Positions 16,622 through 25,363 of a DNA stretch of 64,000 nucleotides are shown here, piece by piece. Numbering within the stretch: position 1 is the first letter of the stretch; each line of letters opens with the position of its first letter. The translations under genes and the position numbers were made by a program. This stretch comes from Chitinophaga sp. Cy-1792 (lineage in GTDB: Bacteria > Bacteroidota > Bacteroidia > Chitinophagales > Chitinophagaceae): the NCBI RefSeq assembly GCF_011752935.1, contig NZ_VWWO01000002.1, forward strand, positions 124,001 through 188,000, read 5' to 3'. The notes beneath the pieces were generated by a model that saw only the letters and a list, made by a program, of their open reading frames with translations, made no database searches and was not told where the DNA came from.

Positions 16622-18994
16622 ATGAAACACATTATTTATTTCCTTGCCTTATTCTTCCTTGCCTTTTCTTCCTCCGCACAACAGCAGCTCTCTCTACAGG
16701 GACGAATACTGGACAGTGCCAGCCATGCACCGTTGCCTTTTGCTGCATTACAAATAAGCAAAAATTCTACGAATTACCAATTAACGGCTGATGAAAACGG
16801 AAATTTCCGCTTTATGAACCTGGATAGTGGTACTTATCAGCTTTCGGTTAATTATATGGGCTATCGCCCGGTCAGTAACCAGCCTGTTTATCTGAAAGCG
16901 GAAGTGAATATGGACTTCCTGCTAAAGCAGCTGGTAAAAACGCTAAATGGCGTGGAAGTGGCTGCCAGTCAGCCTTACATCAGCATGCAGCCGGATAAAA
17001 TAGTGGTAAATCTTGCCCAAAGCCCTATGAATGCCGGTGAAAATGCCTGGGAAGCAATGAAGAAAGCGCCAGGCGTGACTGCGGCCGATGGTATTAAACT
17101 CCGCGGTAAGTCGGTAGCCGTGTACATCAACGGCAAGCCATCACGCTTGTCTGGTGCTGATCTGGAGGCTTACCTGGCTGCCATCCCCGCTGCTACTATA
17201 GAAAACCTCGAACTGATGCCCAATCCTTCCGCTAAATATGAGGCTAACGGTGCCGCCATTATCAACCTGGTACTGGCAAAAAATAAGAACCTCGGCACTA
17301 ACGGCGCCGTAAATCTTGGTGCAGGCACTGGCAACCATTTCCTGTATAATGGCGGTGTTAGTCTCAACCATAGAACTGCCAATACCAATATCTACGGCAG
17401 CTATGATTATATGAACAGAAATACAGATGCTACCACCGCAACCACCAGGTTCATCGATCCGCAATTGCTGATCAGCGATTTACAGACGCAAGGCAGTGTC
17501 CTGGCAAGTCATACCTATAAGATCGGCATCGACCAGACCATCAACAAAACCAACAGCTTCGGGCTTATTATCCGTGGGAATTATCGTGAACGTAATACGG
17601 ATGTCCGGAATAATGCAGTAATGACGATCCAGGATTCCAGCTCTGTCATGCAACATAATAGCCAGGCCGCGTACCATACTCCGGCTGTGAATGCATACTA
17701 TAAAGTACTGCTGGGTAAACGTAAAAATGAACTCTCCGTAAATGCCGACTATTTCAGCTACAGGAAAACACTACAGGAAGATTATCGTATAAATTACTAC
17801 GATGAACATAATGTGGCGTATGGCCAGCCTGCACTGATGAAGAGTAACGCTCCGGCAAGTAATAATGTCTGGGCTTTTAGCAGCGACTATAGTTTTCTGC
17901 TGAAGAAATTCAGGATGGAAACAGGAATAAAAGCAGTATTAACCAATACAGATAATGATCAGCAATGGCAACAGTTTGATAAGACGGTATGGGAAAAGGA
18001 TTCAGTCCGCAGTAATCATTTTATCTATCAGGAAAATGTTTACAGCGCCTATCTTACTGCAGCAAGAACATTCAAGAAATGGGATTTACAGGCGGGCCTG
18101 CGAATGGAACATACTGCCAGCAGCGGCAATAGTGTTACGCTGCACCAGATCAATGAAAACAGCTATACCAGCCTGTTCCCATCTTTTACTGCCGGCTACA
18201 ATATGAATGAACAACAGCAATATAGTTTTTCGTATAGCCGTAAGATTGAGCGTTTCGGACTGGATATTGTAAACCCTTTCCGGATATACCAGAGCCAGTA
18301 TCAGTATTATCAGGGAAACCCTGGTATCCGGCCTACTTTTTCAGATAATCTTGATGTAAGCTGGATGTACAACGCCGTATGGATGGTAAGTGCTTCCTAT
18401 GGCCATTATTCAGATGTATTGGCAGAGGTTTTTCATAAAGAGGCCGGTACAGACGTAACTATCAGCGGTTACGACAATGTCAGCAGTGCCGATCAGCTGA
18501 CCACTACCATCAGCTATTCAAAAGGGTTTTTGAAGGATAAACTGTTTACTACAACCAGTATTACCGGCCTGTACGCAAAATATAACGCTGCCGCCTCAAC
18601 GAATTTAGACAGGGCTACTGTCGGTGTGATGGCCTATAACAGCAGTATACTAAAGGTAAACAAGACCATGAAGGTCGAGGTGTCAACCAGTTACAGTGCG
18701 CCTTTTCGTTTCGGTTCCTACAGCTTCAGTGATATATTTAATATAGGCCTTGGCGTTAGTAAAACAGTGCTGGAAAAGAAAGGTACCGTGACCCTGAATG
18801 TGACGGATATTTTCAATACAGCTAAAAGACGTTATGATATACTTTCCTATGATGTACATGCAAGGCAAATCAGCAGTCCTGAAACACGTTTCGTTAAGCT
18901 GACGTTTAATTACCGCTTTGGTAATCAGCAGGTGAAATCGGCCAGAAACAGGAATACGGCTATTGACGAGGTGAAGCAACGCATGCAGGATTAA
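16622..18994 (+). CDS. Outer membrane beta-barrel protein, TonB-receptor-like
   Basis: The 790-residue protein has a signal peptide ending in SSAQ, a carboxypeptidase-regulatory-like domain (residues 22-100; GRILDSASHAPLPFAALQI, GNFRFMNLDSGTYQLSVNYMGY), a plug-like region (VYINGKPSRLSGADLEAYLAAIP) and a C-terminal barrel of the OMP_b-brl_3 type. It lacks a SusD partner, so it belongs to the single-gene barrel class whose ligand is unknown. It is divergent from the LytS/LytTR system, and the direct repeats between them suggest joint control. Confidence 0.9.
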   Translation: MKHIIYFLALFFLAFSSSAQQQLSLQGRILDSASHAPLPFAALQISKNSTNYQLTADENGNFRFMNLDSGTYQLSVNYMGYRPVSNQPVYLKAEVNMDFLLKQLVKTLNGVEVAASQPYISMQPDKIVVNLAQSPMNAGENAWEAMKKAPGVTAADGIKLRGKSVAVYINGKPSRLSGADLEAYLAAIPAATIENLELMPNPSAKYEANGAAIINLVLAKNKNLGTNGAVNLGAGTGNHFLYNGGVSLNHRTANTNIYGSYDYMNRNTDATTATTRFIDPQLLISDLQTQGSVLASHTYKIGIDQTINKTNSFGLIIRGNYRERNTDVRNNAVMTIQDSSSVMQHNSQAAYHTPAVNAYYKVLLGKRKNELSVNADYFSYRKTLQEDYRINYYDEHNVAYGQPALMKSNAPASNNVWAFSSDYSFLLKKFRMETGIKAVLTNTDNDQQWQQFDKTVWEKDSVRSNHFIYQENVYSAYLTAARTFKKWDLQAGLRMEHTASSGNSVTLHQINENSYTSLFPSFTAGYNMNEQQQYSFSYSRKIERFGLDIVNPFRIYQSQYQYYQGNPGIRPTFSDNLDVSWMYNAVWMVSASYGHYSDVLAEVFHKEAGTDVTISGYDNVSSADQLTTTISYSKGFLKDKLFTTTSITGLYAKYNAAASTNLDRATVGVMAYNSSILKVNKTMKVEVSTSYSAPFRFGSYSFSDIFNIGLGVSKTVLEKKGTVTLNVTDIFNTAKRRYDILSYDVHARQISSPETRFVKLTFNYRFGNQQVKSARNRNTAIDEVKQRMQD

Positions 18995-19038
18995 GTTGGT
19001 GATTATTAATTGCAACATGCGCTAGCGGTGCAAATTAA

Positions 19039-19067
19039 AAAGCCTTCGCAGGATATGCGGAGGCTTT
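19039..19067 (-). terminator. Terminator between convergent genes
   Basis: AAAGCCTTCGCA / TGCGGAGGCTTT hairpin. Reading on the minus strand it is followed by TTTTTAATTT and serves the MBL gene, whose stop codon touches it. A weaker T-run may serve the barrel gene on the plus strand. Confidence 0.8.
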
Positions 19068-19818
19068 AACTATTAAATTCAGTTATATCATGATAGCCAT
19101 ACATCATAATTTCCGGGTGCTGACTGGCTAATACACGTATTTTCTCCAGCGTGGCAGCCCGAAGGTCATCATTATCTGCATTGCGTTTTGTCAGAAAATG
19201 TATCGGGTGATGGAGGTCCGTTAGCTCAACTCTTAGATAATAGGCATCGCCTACATAGAAAATCCATTGGCCTTCATGTGCTATTGCAACGCCACAATGG
19301 CCGGCCGTATGGCCAAACAAAGGAATCAGGAAGATGTTGGTGTCTATACTGATATCGATTTTTCTGGCTTCAAATCCAAACCATTTATCAGCTGATGTGC
19401 CATAGGTAATGATTTTAGGATTATGCGCCAATGGCGTTTTCAGGTATCTGAGATTACCGGTTTCGAAATTTTCCATTTCCTCTGAACCAATATGGACCAC
19501 TGCATCAGGGAAGTCTGCCAACCCGCCGATATGGTCGTTGTCCAGGTGTGAAATTACGCAATCTGTTACGAGCGCGGGATTGAGGCCAAGTCGCTCTATT
19601 TGCCTGAAAGCCGGCCAGTCTTCATTAAAACGATAGCCTACCATGTCGATGTAATCCTGTCCGATCCGTAATTCCGGTTGTTGCGTATCCAGTAGGCCGA
19701 TGCCGGTGTCGATAAGTATCAGGCGTTCATTCGTTTCTAATAGCAAACAATGTCCTATTGCGCTGTCGCCTCTCGGAGAGAGGATATCTACGCAATTAAG
19801 GTGATGTATTTTTATCAT
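19066..19818 (-). CDS. MBL-fold metallo-hydrolase
   Basis: The 250-residue metallo-beta-lactamase-fold protein carries metal ligands in SHLDNDHIGG (H91, D93, D95, H96), GHTAGHCG and FYVGDAYYL. Position 93 is Asp where the classical HxHxDH has His, a variant found in some lactonase-like families. The internal ATG giving MIKIHHLNC is preferred; an upstream ATG at 19887 would add 23 hydrophobic residues of doubtful value. Substrate unknown; N-acyl-homoserine lactonase-like or other ester hydrolysis is possible. It lies 76 bp downstream of an AraC-type regulator on the same strand. Confidence 0.85.
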   Translation of the reverse strand: MIKIHHLNCVDILSPRGDSAIGHCLLLETNERLILIDTGIGLLDTQQPELRIGQDYIDMVGYRFNEDWPAFRQIERLGLNPALVTDCVISHLDNDHIGGLADFPDAVVHIGSEEMENFETGNLRYLKTPLAHNPKIITYGTSADKWFGFEARKIDISIDTNIFLIPLFGHTAGHCGVAIAHEGQWIFYVGDAYYLRVELTDLHHPIHFLTKRNADNDDLRAATLEKIRVLASQHPEIMMYGYHDITEFNS

Positions 19819-19894
19819 GGCAAAACTATTTTGTTCTGCTGCGAAGTAATAAAAGTGCATCTGGAAAAAATAGAACGCTGGCGACATTTTAACG

Positions 19895-20731
19895 TCAATT
19901 GATTAAAATCCGCATTGTCTCAAATGGTGGATTATGGTGACCTGAAACAGGTATGGAAGGAGATTTTACTAAGAATTCTTTAGGGGTACAGCCGGCAAAA
20001 AGTTTAAATTCTCTCACAAAGTGCGACTGGTCTGCATAGTTCAGTGAAAACGCGATATCACTTAATTTACTGTATTGCCTGGTTTTTAATAAATGAATAG
20101 ATCGCTGAAATTTTATTATACGCATATAAGATTCCGGACAAACACCGAGGTGCTCCCTGAATTTTCGCTGAAAATGCCGTCTGGAAACAGGAAACAGCGA
20201 TGAGAGATCATTCGGCCCCATATTTTTTGTGTCCGCTAATATCAGTTGGATGCTATGGTCAATTATTTTATCTTCTTTGGATGACTGCAGTCTTTTAAGA
20301 AGTTGTTGATTAAACAGGCTGGATATCTGTTCCGGAGAAGTAGCGTGCAATAATTGTTCAGTGAAGTGTTTTGGAAAAAGATGATCAACGGTTAAAAGGG
20401 TATCGGTGATCTCGTGGGTGTTGATGTTGAATAGTTTTTTAAAGGCGGTGGGTTGAAGATTTACACCAAAAAGGAATGGATGATCGCAGAATGAATTGAT
20501 GCAGGGGCTGTTGCTTTTTTGCCCATAAACAAATGAAAGGGGAAACGGCTGGCCGGCTGCGTTCAATAGTGCTGAGTGTCCGTTACAATGTTGAAATACA
20601 ATGCCTAAAGCGCCATCTGCCATGATATGGAATGGTTTATTCTGATGTGCGGAATTGGGAATGTCGGCATACCAGAATTTTTTTACTACCTGTTTAAGGC
20701 TGCTGTGAGGTTCAATTGTAACAATATTCAT
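19895..20731 (-). CDS. AraC-family transcriptional regulator
   Basis: The 278-residue protein has an N-terminal beta-rich domain of the DUF6597 type (MNIVTIEPHSSLKQVVKKFWYAD) and a C-terminal double helix-turn-helix (about residues 180-265; SRRHFQRKFREHLGVCPESYMRI, LSDIAFSLNYADQSHFVREFKLFAGCTPKEF). The start is placed at 20731 because family members begin close to the EPHxxL strand; ATG at 20767 is possible. It probably controls the downstream MBL hydrolase, with which it shares orientation. The two start sites and the 76-164 bp gap leave room for a separate promoter. Confidence 0.9.
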   Translation of the reverse strand: MNIVTIEPHSSLKQVVKKFWYADIPNSAHQNKPFHIMADGALGIVFQHCNGHSALLNAAGQPFPLSFVYGQKSNSPCINSFCDHPFLFGVNLQPTAFKKLFNINTHEITDTLLTVDHLFPKHFTEQLLHATSPEQISSLFNQQLLKRLQSSKEDKIIDHSIQLILADTKNMGPNDLSSLFPVSRRHFQRKFREHLGVCPESYMRIIKFQRSIHLLKTRQYSKLSDIAFSLNYADQSHFVREFKLFAGCTPKEFLVKSPSIPVSGHHNPPFETMRILIN

Positions 20732-20815
20732 AAAGCATGATGATGGTGTAATATCAACATCTTCCAATAAATTTAAACAATTGGTTGCTTATTGCATACT
20801 TGTTTTTCTTATAAA

Positions 20816-20844
20816 AAAGGAGACCATGTTAATATGATCTCCTT
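20816..20844 (-). terminator. Terminator of first SRPBCC gene
   Basis: AAAGGAGACCAT / ATGATCTCCTTT hairpin. On the minus strand it ends in TTTTTTATAAG. It belongs to the same sequence family as the hairpins at 10340 and 21601. Confidence 0.85.
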
Positions 20845-20906
20845 TCTTATTCCCGACGGATCGGGATCTTGCCCGTATTAAAGGGGTTTTACTGTACCGG
20901 TTTTTT

Positions 20907-21491
20907 TTAATTCTCTGCGCATTCAATGGCTGCCCCTAAGCGGTTTGGCTTGCCTTTGCCTGTTTCTATCAGCGCTTTGAGACTACCCTGGATATAAATC
21001 GTCCAGCAATCCGAACAGATAGCGTAGCATTCTTCTGTTGGCACCAGTCCGATATGGGTGAATACCATTTCTGTCTGGTCTCCTTTTTTGTTGATTTCAA
21101 AAACGAGCGTGGTGCCGGTCCATTCTTTCGCGTCTTTGGTGAAGTTGAAATTATTCTCTTCGCAATGCCAGACGATTTTTTTGTCAGGAACAAATTCTAC
21201 TATCTTCATTTTGGTGCGGTGGATGTCCTGGTGATGATAGTTGAATACTTCATTTAAGGCGTCTGTCCGGCCTTCTATTTCTTCCGACCACCATCCGCGA
21301 ACATTGGCTACAGCCTTGAATACTTCTGCCGGCGACTGTGATACCAGGAAGGAACTTGTGTAATCCGGTGCTTTCATACTTTTTGCAATTTTTGAATTGA
21401 TGATTGTGTTGGATGCCACTTGTGCCCTGGTTATCTGGGAGCTAACAAATAGCAGTACGAGTGATAAGAATGTAATTGTTGTTTTCACCAT
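20907..21491 (-). CDS. Secreted SRPBCC (AHSA1-like) protein, copy A
   Basis: The 194-residue protein has a signal peptide (cleavage near TRAQ) followed by an SRPBCC/START-like domain. SQSPAEVFKAVANVRGWWSEEIEG and KEWTGTTLVFEINKKGDQTEMVFTHIGLVPTEECY are typical of AHSA1-type ligand-binding proteins. An exported SRPBCC protein is unusual, since most are cytoplasmic. Copy B, 160 bp upstream, is about 65-70% identical by eye. Alignment of the two upstream regions places copy A's start at GTG 21488, the position equivalent to copy B's ATG, rather than ATG 21491. Confidence 0.85.
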   Translation of the reverse strand: MVKTTITFLSLVLLFVSSQITRAQVASNTIINSKIAKSMKAPDYTSSFLVSQSPAEVFKAVANVRGWWSEEIEGRTDALNEVFNYHHQDIHRTKMKIVEFVPDKKIVWHCEENNFNFTKDAKEWTGTTLVFEINKKGDQTEMVFTHIGLVPTEECYAICSDCWTIYIQGSLKALIETGKGKPNRLGAAIECAEN

Positions 21492-21492
21492 A

Positions 21493-21559
21493 CAAAATTA
21501 CAGTCCGATTTTGAGTTGCAGGGTGGGTGATTTGGACTTTATGGCGGGTTGATATGGAT
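21493..21559 (-). promoter_or_regulatory. Copy A promoter with three 22-bp-period repeats
   Basis: On the plus strand CGATTTTGAG (21506), TGATTTGGAC (21528) and TGATATGGAT (21550) are spaced exactly 22 bp. On the minus strand the -7 box TAATTTTG (21500-21493) ends 4 nt before GTG 21488. No TTTG -33 box exists, as expected of an activator-dependent promoter. Confidence 0.7.
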
Positions 21560-21600
21560 ATTTCAAGGGTAAGCTGATCATTGGCAGCAATGCCGCCAAT

Positions 21601-21636
21601 AAAAAAGGAGATCATCGTGAGATGTTCTCCTTTTTT
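21601..21636 (-). terminator. Terminator of second SRPBCC gene
   Basis: AAAAAAGGAGATCATC / GATGTTCTCCTTTTTT, nearly symmetrical, with T-runs on both strands. It lies 17 bp after the stop of copy B. Confidence 0.9.
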
Positions 21637-21653
21637 GCGTACAGGCGTTAATG

Positions 21654-22253
21654 TTAAATGCCAGCCGCTGCCTTTTTCTTTTCAGCATTGTCGATGGCCG
21701 TCTGATAAGGATTAGGTTTACCTTTTCCTGTTTCAATCAGTAGCTTAAGACTGCCCTGAATGAAATTTCTCCAGGAATCCGTGCAGATGCTATAGCATTC
21801 CTCTGTAGGTACCAATCCGATATGGGTGAATACCAGTTCGGTCTGGTCACTATTCTGGCTAATTTCGAAGCTGAGCTTTGTTCCTGTCCATTCTTTTTCA
21901 TCTTTGGTGAAGTTGAAATGATTTTCTTCACAAAGCCAGACGATTTTCTGGTTGGGAACAAATTCAATGATCTTCATCCTGCTGCGGTGAATATCCTGAT
22001 AGCGGTAGTTGAATACCTCATTTAAGGCATCTGCGCGGCCTTCGATCTGTTCAGACCACCATCCGCGTACATTGGTTACCGCCTTGAAAACTTCTTCCGG
22101 CGACTTTGCTACCTGGAAAGTGAGCGTGTAATCTTGCGCATTCATAGTTATTGAAATTTTAGTATTGCTGATTTTGTATGCCACTTGTGACCAGATTTTT
22201 TGGAGGGTAACAAATAGCAGTAAGAGGGGTAACAAAAAGACTGCTGGTTTCAT
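21654..22253 (-). CDS. Secreted SRPBCC (AHSA1-like) protein, copy B
   Basis: The 199-residue paralogue of copy A has the same design: a signal peptide (MKPAVFLLPLLLLFVTLQKIWSQ), then an SRPBCC domain with SPEEVFKAVTNVRGWWSEQIEG and the conserved FTHIGLVPTEECYSICTDSW. The duplicated unit includes promoter, coding region and terminator. Divergence in the signal peptide and C-terminus (KKKAAAGI tail here) contrasts with strong conservation of the ligand-pocket strands, which suggests both copies are kept by selection. Probably activated by the divergent GlxA-type regulator. Confidence 0.87.
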   Translation of the reverse strand: MKPAVFLLPLLLLFVTLQKIWSQVAYKISNTKISITMNAQDYTLTFQVAKSPEEVFKAVTNVRGWWSEQIEGRADALNEVFNYRYQDIHRSRMKIIEFVPNQKIVWLCEENHFNFTKDEKEWTGTKLSFEISQNSDQTELVFTHIGLVPTEECYSICTDSWRNFIQGSLKLLIETGKGKPNPYQTAIDNAEKKKAAAGI

Positions 22254-22257
22254 GATG

Positions 22258-22324
22258 TAAAACTACAGTCTGATTTTGAGTTTCAAGACGGGTGATTTGG
22301 ACTTAATAGTGGGTTGATTTGGAC
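22258..22324 (-). promoter_or_regulatory. Copy B promoter with three 22-bp-period repeats
   Basis: TGATTTTGAG (22271), TGATTTGGAC (22293) and TGATTTGGAC (22315) on the plus strand have exact 12-bp spacers. On the minus strand the -7-like box TAGTTTTA (22265-22258) ends 4 nt before the ATG. Direct repeats two turns apart are the binding pattern of AraC-type activators. Confidence 0.72.
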
Positions 22325-22359
22325 ATTTTCTTTTGGTTATATTTACAGAAAACCGAACC

Positions 22360-23343
22360 ATGAAACATCTGACTATCCTCGTTCCTAACGGTGAAAATAA
22401 CCTGAGCAGCATTGTAGGTGCCTACAAGATATTTTCCCGCGCCAATGCATTATGGAAAGAACAGCAGGGTAAGGAACTTTTCAGGATAGAACTGGCCGGT
22501 ACTTCCCCCACCACCGAGTTTTATGGCGGCTTGTTCTCTGTAAAACCTCATACTGATATTGCTAATGTTAAACAGACAGATCTGATTATTGTTCCCTCTT
22601 TGAATCATGCCTATGATGCGGCAATTGCGCAAAATACAGCTATCATCGACTGGCTGGGCGTGCAATATAAGCATGGGGCTGAAATTGCCAGCATCTGTAC
22701 CGGCGCTTTCCTGCTGGCAGCGGCTGGTATGCTGGAAGGTAAATCCTGCTCTACACACTGGGCCGCTGCAGCGGATTTTCGCCAGCGATTCCCGAGTATA
22801 AATGTACAGTCCGACAAACTAATCACGGAAGAGAATGGCATTTATACCAATGGAGGCGCCTATTCATTCCTCAACCTGGTATTATACCTGATCGAAAAAT
22901 ATTATGACAGACAGACCGCCATTTTTTGTGCAAAGATTTTCCAGATAGATATAGATCGCCAGCACCAGTCATCGTTCATTATTTTCAAGGGACAGAAAGA
23001 GCATGGTGATGAAATGGTAAAGGCTGCTCAGAATTATATTGAGGAGAAGATGGCAGAAAAAATCTCTTTTGAACAGCTATCCGCGAAGTTTGCCGTTGGG
23101 CGCAGAAATTTTGACCGCAGGTTTATTAAAGCAACAGGTAATACGCCGCTTGAATATTTCCAGCGTATTAAGATTGAAGCCGCTAAGCGGGCTTTTGAAA
23201 CTACCAGGAAAACCATCAACGAGGTGATGTATGAAGTAGGGTATTCAGACCTGAAGGCATTCCGGGAAGTGTTCCGGAAAATAACGGGTATGTCGCCGCT
23301 GGAGTATAGGAACAGGTATAATAAGGAGGCGCTGGCGGGATAA
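22360..23343 (+). CDS. GlxA-family (DJ-1/PfpI + AraC HTH) regulator
   Basis: This 327-residue regulator has an N-terminal DJ-1/PfpI-like domain (residues 1-190) with the nucleophile-elbow-like ASICTGAFLLAAAGMLEGKSCSTHW, and a C-terminal AraC helix-turn-helix pair (about 225-320; FEQLSAKFAVGRRNFDRRFIKATGNTPLEYFQ, INEVMYEVGYSDLKAFREVFRKITGMSPLEYR). The start MKHLTILVPNG (22360) is preferred over the ATG at 22333 because it begins the first DJ-1 strand and follows a TATATTTA -7-like box (22338). It faces the SRPBCC copies and is the likely activator acting on their triple repeats. Confidence 0.92.
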   Translation: MKHLTILVPNGENNLSSIVGAYKIFSRANALWKEQQGKELFRIELAGTSPTTEFYGGLFSVKPHTDIANVKQTDLIIVPSLNHAYDAAIAQNTAIIDWLGVQYKHGAEIASICTGAFLLAAAGMLEGKSCSTHWAAAADFRQRFPSINVQSDKLITEENGIYTNGGAYSFLNLVLYLIEKYYDRQTAIFCAKIFQIDIDRQHQSSFIIFKGQKEHGDEMVKAAQNYIEEKMAEKISFEQLSAKFAVGRRNFDRRFIKATGNTPLEYFQRIKIEAAKRAFETTRKTINEVMYEVGYSDLKAFREVFRKITGMSPLEYRNRYNKEALAG

Positions 23344-23349
23344 AAGAAA

Positions 23350-24129
23350 TTATTTACTTTTCGCTACACCAACATATTCAAAAAAATCTCCGGTTAATCT
23401 ATATATGAGATTGCTATGTGTTACCTGTCCGTTTTTATCTACTAATGGTATATATACCTCTTTGCTGGTCTCATTGTAAGTAATTAATTCCAGTGGTCTT
23501 TCAGGTCTGTCCACGACGCTGAAAAAGTCGAATGGCACGTCGATCCTATTGAGTATTTTGCTTTTAGTTTTAAAGATCCTGGTCGTGTCATCAAGTTTCC
23601 CATTGGTAATTGTAAAAACCTGTACAGATTGAGCCGCATCTCTGGAAGAGTAAATGCCATTAAGTATGGCGAGGTAGTAAGCCTTACCATTTATACTGGC
23701 AGTATATATTTTTGAACAAAACGTACCGGGATTGCCTTTTATAGGTACAGCAGCCTGGGTGGATACCGTTTCGCCTGTCCGGTATTGATAGATGGCATCG
23801 AAATAGTGCATGCTGCCACCTGTCCATCTATCCCAGCTGTAAACCCTGAAAGCACCATCAGCTGAAGTGGTCACATAACAATGGCTGCTATCTTGCAATA
23901 GCTTAAAATTATAACTGATAGTTGCCGGATTGTTTTTTAGCAGGATGGTAAATTCCTGACGGAATTTATCTGCATAGCGATAAGCGGAGTCTTCGTGGTC
24001 AAGGATCTTAGCGTATGATGCTGATAAAGCAATTTCTGCTTTTTTTATGGCATTCTGCGCATAGGTGTTGATAGCAGTACTTAACAGCAATGCAATCACC
24101 AGTAAGATTTTATTTTTAGCCGGTTGCAT
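23350..24129 (-). CDS. Exported protein, unknown
   Basis: The 259-residue protein has a signal peptide (MQPAKNKILLVIALLLSTAINTYAQ) and a mature part with alternating beta-strands (TISYNFKLLQDSSHCYVTTSADGAFRVYSWD, YQYRTGETVSTQAAVPIKG, KAYYLAILNGIYSSRDAAQSVQVFTI), perhaps a beta-propeller or an NTF2-like fold. No catalytic motif is visible. It converges with the GlxA-type gene with 6 bp between the stops and shows no obvious operon partner. Family not recognised. Confidence 0.8.
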   Translation of the reverse strand: MQPAKNKILLVIALLLSTAINTYAQNAIKKAEIALSASYAKILDHEDSAYRYADKFRQEFTILLKNNPATISYNFKLLQDSSHCYVTTSADGAFRVYSWDRWTGGSMHYFDAIYQYRTGETVSTQAAVPIKGNPGTFCSKIYTASINGKAYYLAILNGIYSSRDAAQSVQVFTITNGKLDDTTRIFKTKSKILNRIDVPFDFFSVVDRPERPLELITYNETSKEVYIPLVDKNGQVTHSNLIYRLTGDFFEYVGVAKSK

Positions 24130-24258
24130 CCTGCAATTTAGGAAGATTGGATAACAGATGTTTAAGATTTGTAAAAAAATAGCATTGGGAGGAAGGAAAT
24201 TGTTTTGTCAGGCAAATAATAGATAATATTGGGTTTGATAGTTCATAAAAATAGATTT

Positions 24259-25281
24259 ATGAAGAAGATAGGATTTTTATCGTTCGGACATTGGTCTAAT
24301 CATCCTGCCTACAGTACCCGTACGGCAGCAGACACGTTGCTGCAGTCTATTGATTTAGCGGTTGCTTCCGAAGAAATCGGCCTGGATGGCGCCTATTTTC
24401 GTGTTCATCATTTCGCAGCGCAATTGGCATCGCCATTTCCTTTGCTGTCGGCCATTGGTGCCAGAACAAGCAAGATAGAAATCGGTACAGGTGTAATTGA
24501 TATGCGTTATGAGAATCCGTTGTATATGGTAGAAGATGCAGGCGCAGCGGATCTGATATCGGGAGGGCGATTACAATTGGGTATCAGCAGAGGTTCGCCT
24601 GAGCAGGTAATTGACGGATGGCGCTACTTTGGATATGAACCTGCAGCTGGAGAAACGGACGCAGATATGGGACGCCGTAAGGCATTGGAGTTCCTGGAAA
24701 GGCTGAAAGGCAAAGGTTTTGCGGAGCCTAATCCTTCACCGATGTTCCCTAATCCGCCAGGTTTGCTCCGCCTGGAGCCCTACTCCGAAGGATTGCGCGA
24801 GCGTATCTGGTGGGGTGCTGCCTCCAATGCAACGGCTGTATGGGCCGCGGAAAATGGCATGTATTTGCAGAGCTCTACCCTCAAAATAGATGAAAGTGGT
24901 AAGCCTTTTCATATTCAACAGGCAGAACAGATCAGGTTATATAAGGATGCCTGGAAAAAAGCCGGCCATACCCGCGCACCAAGGGTATCTGTAAGCAGGT
25001 CTGTTTTTCCGCTGATGAATGATAAGGATCGCCAGTATTTTGGCAGAGATGCCAAAAGTCAGGACCAGATAGGGATGATAGAGCCTGACAAACGTGCTAT
25101 TTTCGGAAGGAGCTACGCTGCCGAACCAGATCAGCTGATAAAGCAGCTGGCAGCAGATGAGGCCATTCAGGAAGCAGATACATTGCTTTTAACAATTCCT
25201 AATACCTTAGGAGTGGATTACAATGTACATATATTGTCGTCCATATTGGAGCATGTGGCCCCTGGATTAGGCTGGCGTTAA
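24259..25281 (+). CDS. LLM-class flavin-dependent oxidoreductase
   Basis: The 340-residue protein is a bacterial luciferase-like monooxygenase, an (alpha/beta)8 barrel using reduced FMN or F420. Signatures include the first strand KIGFLSFGHWS, EEIGLDGAYFRVHHFA, ARTSKIEIGTGVIDMRYENPLYMVEDAGAADLISGGRLQLGISRGSPEQ, and the loop with WWGAASNATAVWAAENGMYLQSS. The start at 24259 (MKKIGFLSF) opens the first barrel strand; the earlier ATG at 24229 would add ten unlikely residues. Substrate unknown. Monocistronic, closed by the terminator at 25304. Confidence 0.92.
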   Translation: MKKIGFLSFGHWSNHPAYSTRTAADTLLQSIDLAVASEEIGLDGAYFRVHHFAAQLASPFPLLSAIGARTSKIEIGTGVIDMRYENPLYMVEDAGAADLISGGRLQLGISRGSPEQVIDGWRYFGYEPAAGETDADMGRRKALEFLERLKGKGFAEPNPSPMFPNPPGLLRLEPYSEGLRERIWWGAASNATAVWAAENGMYLQSSTLKIDESGKPFHIQQAEQIRLYKDAWKKAGHTRAPRVSVSRSVFPLMNDKDRQYFGRDAKSQDQIGMIEPDKRAIFGRSYAAEPDQLIKQLAADEAIQEADTLLLTIPNTLGVDYNVHILSSILEHVAPGLGWR

Positions 25282-25303
25282 AACTTAAATGATAGTATTA
25301 GAG

Positions 25304-25337
25304 AAGCCTTCGGATGATATCCGGAGGCTTTTTTTAT
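25304..25337 (+). terminator. Terminator of LLM gene
   Basis: AAGCCTTCGGAT / ATCCGGAGGCTT followed by seven T. Similar in sequence to the hairpin at 19039. Confidence 0.93.
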
Positions 25338-25363
25338 GAATTATTGTAAGAATTCTTAGAATA

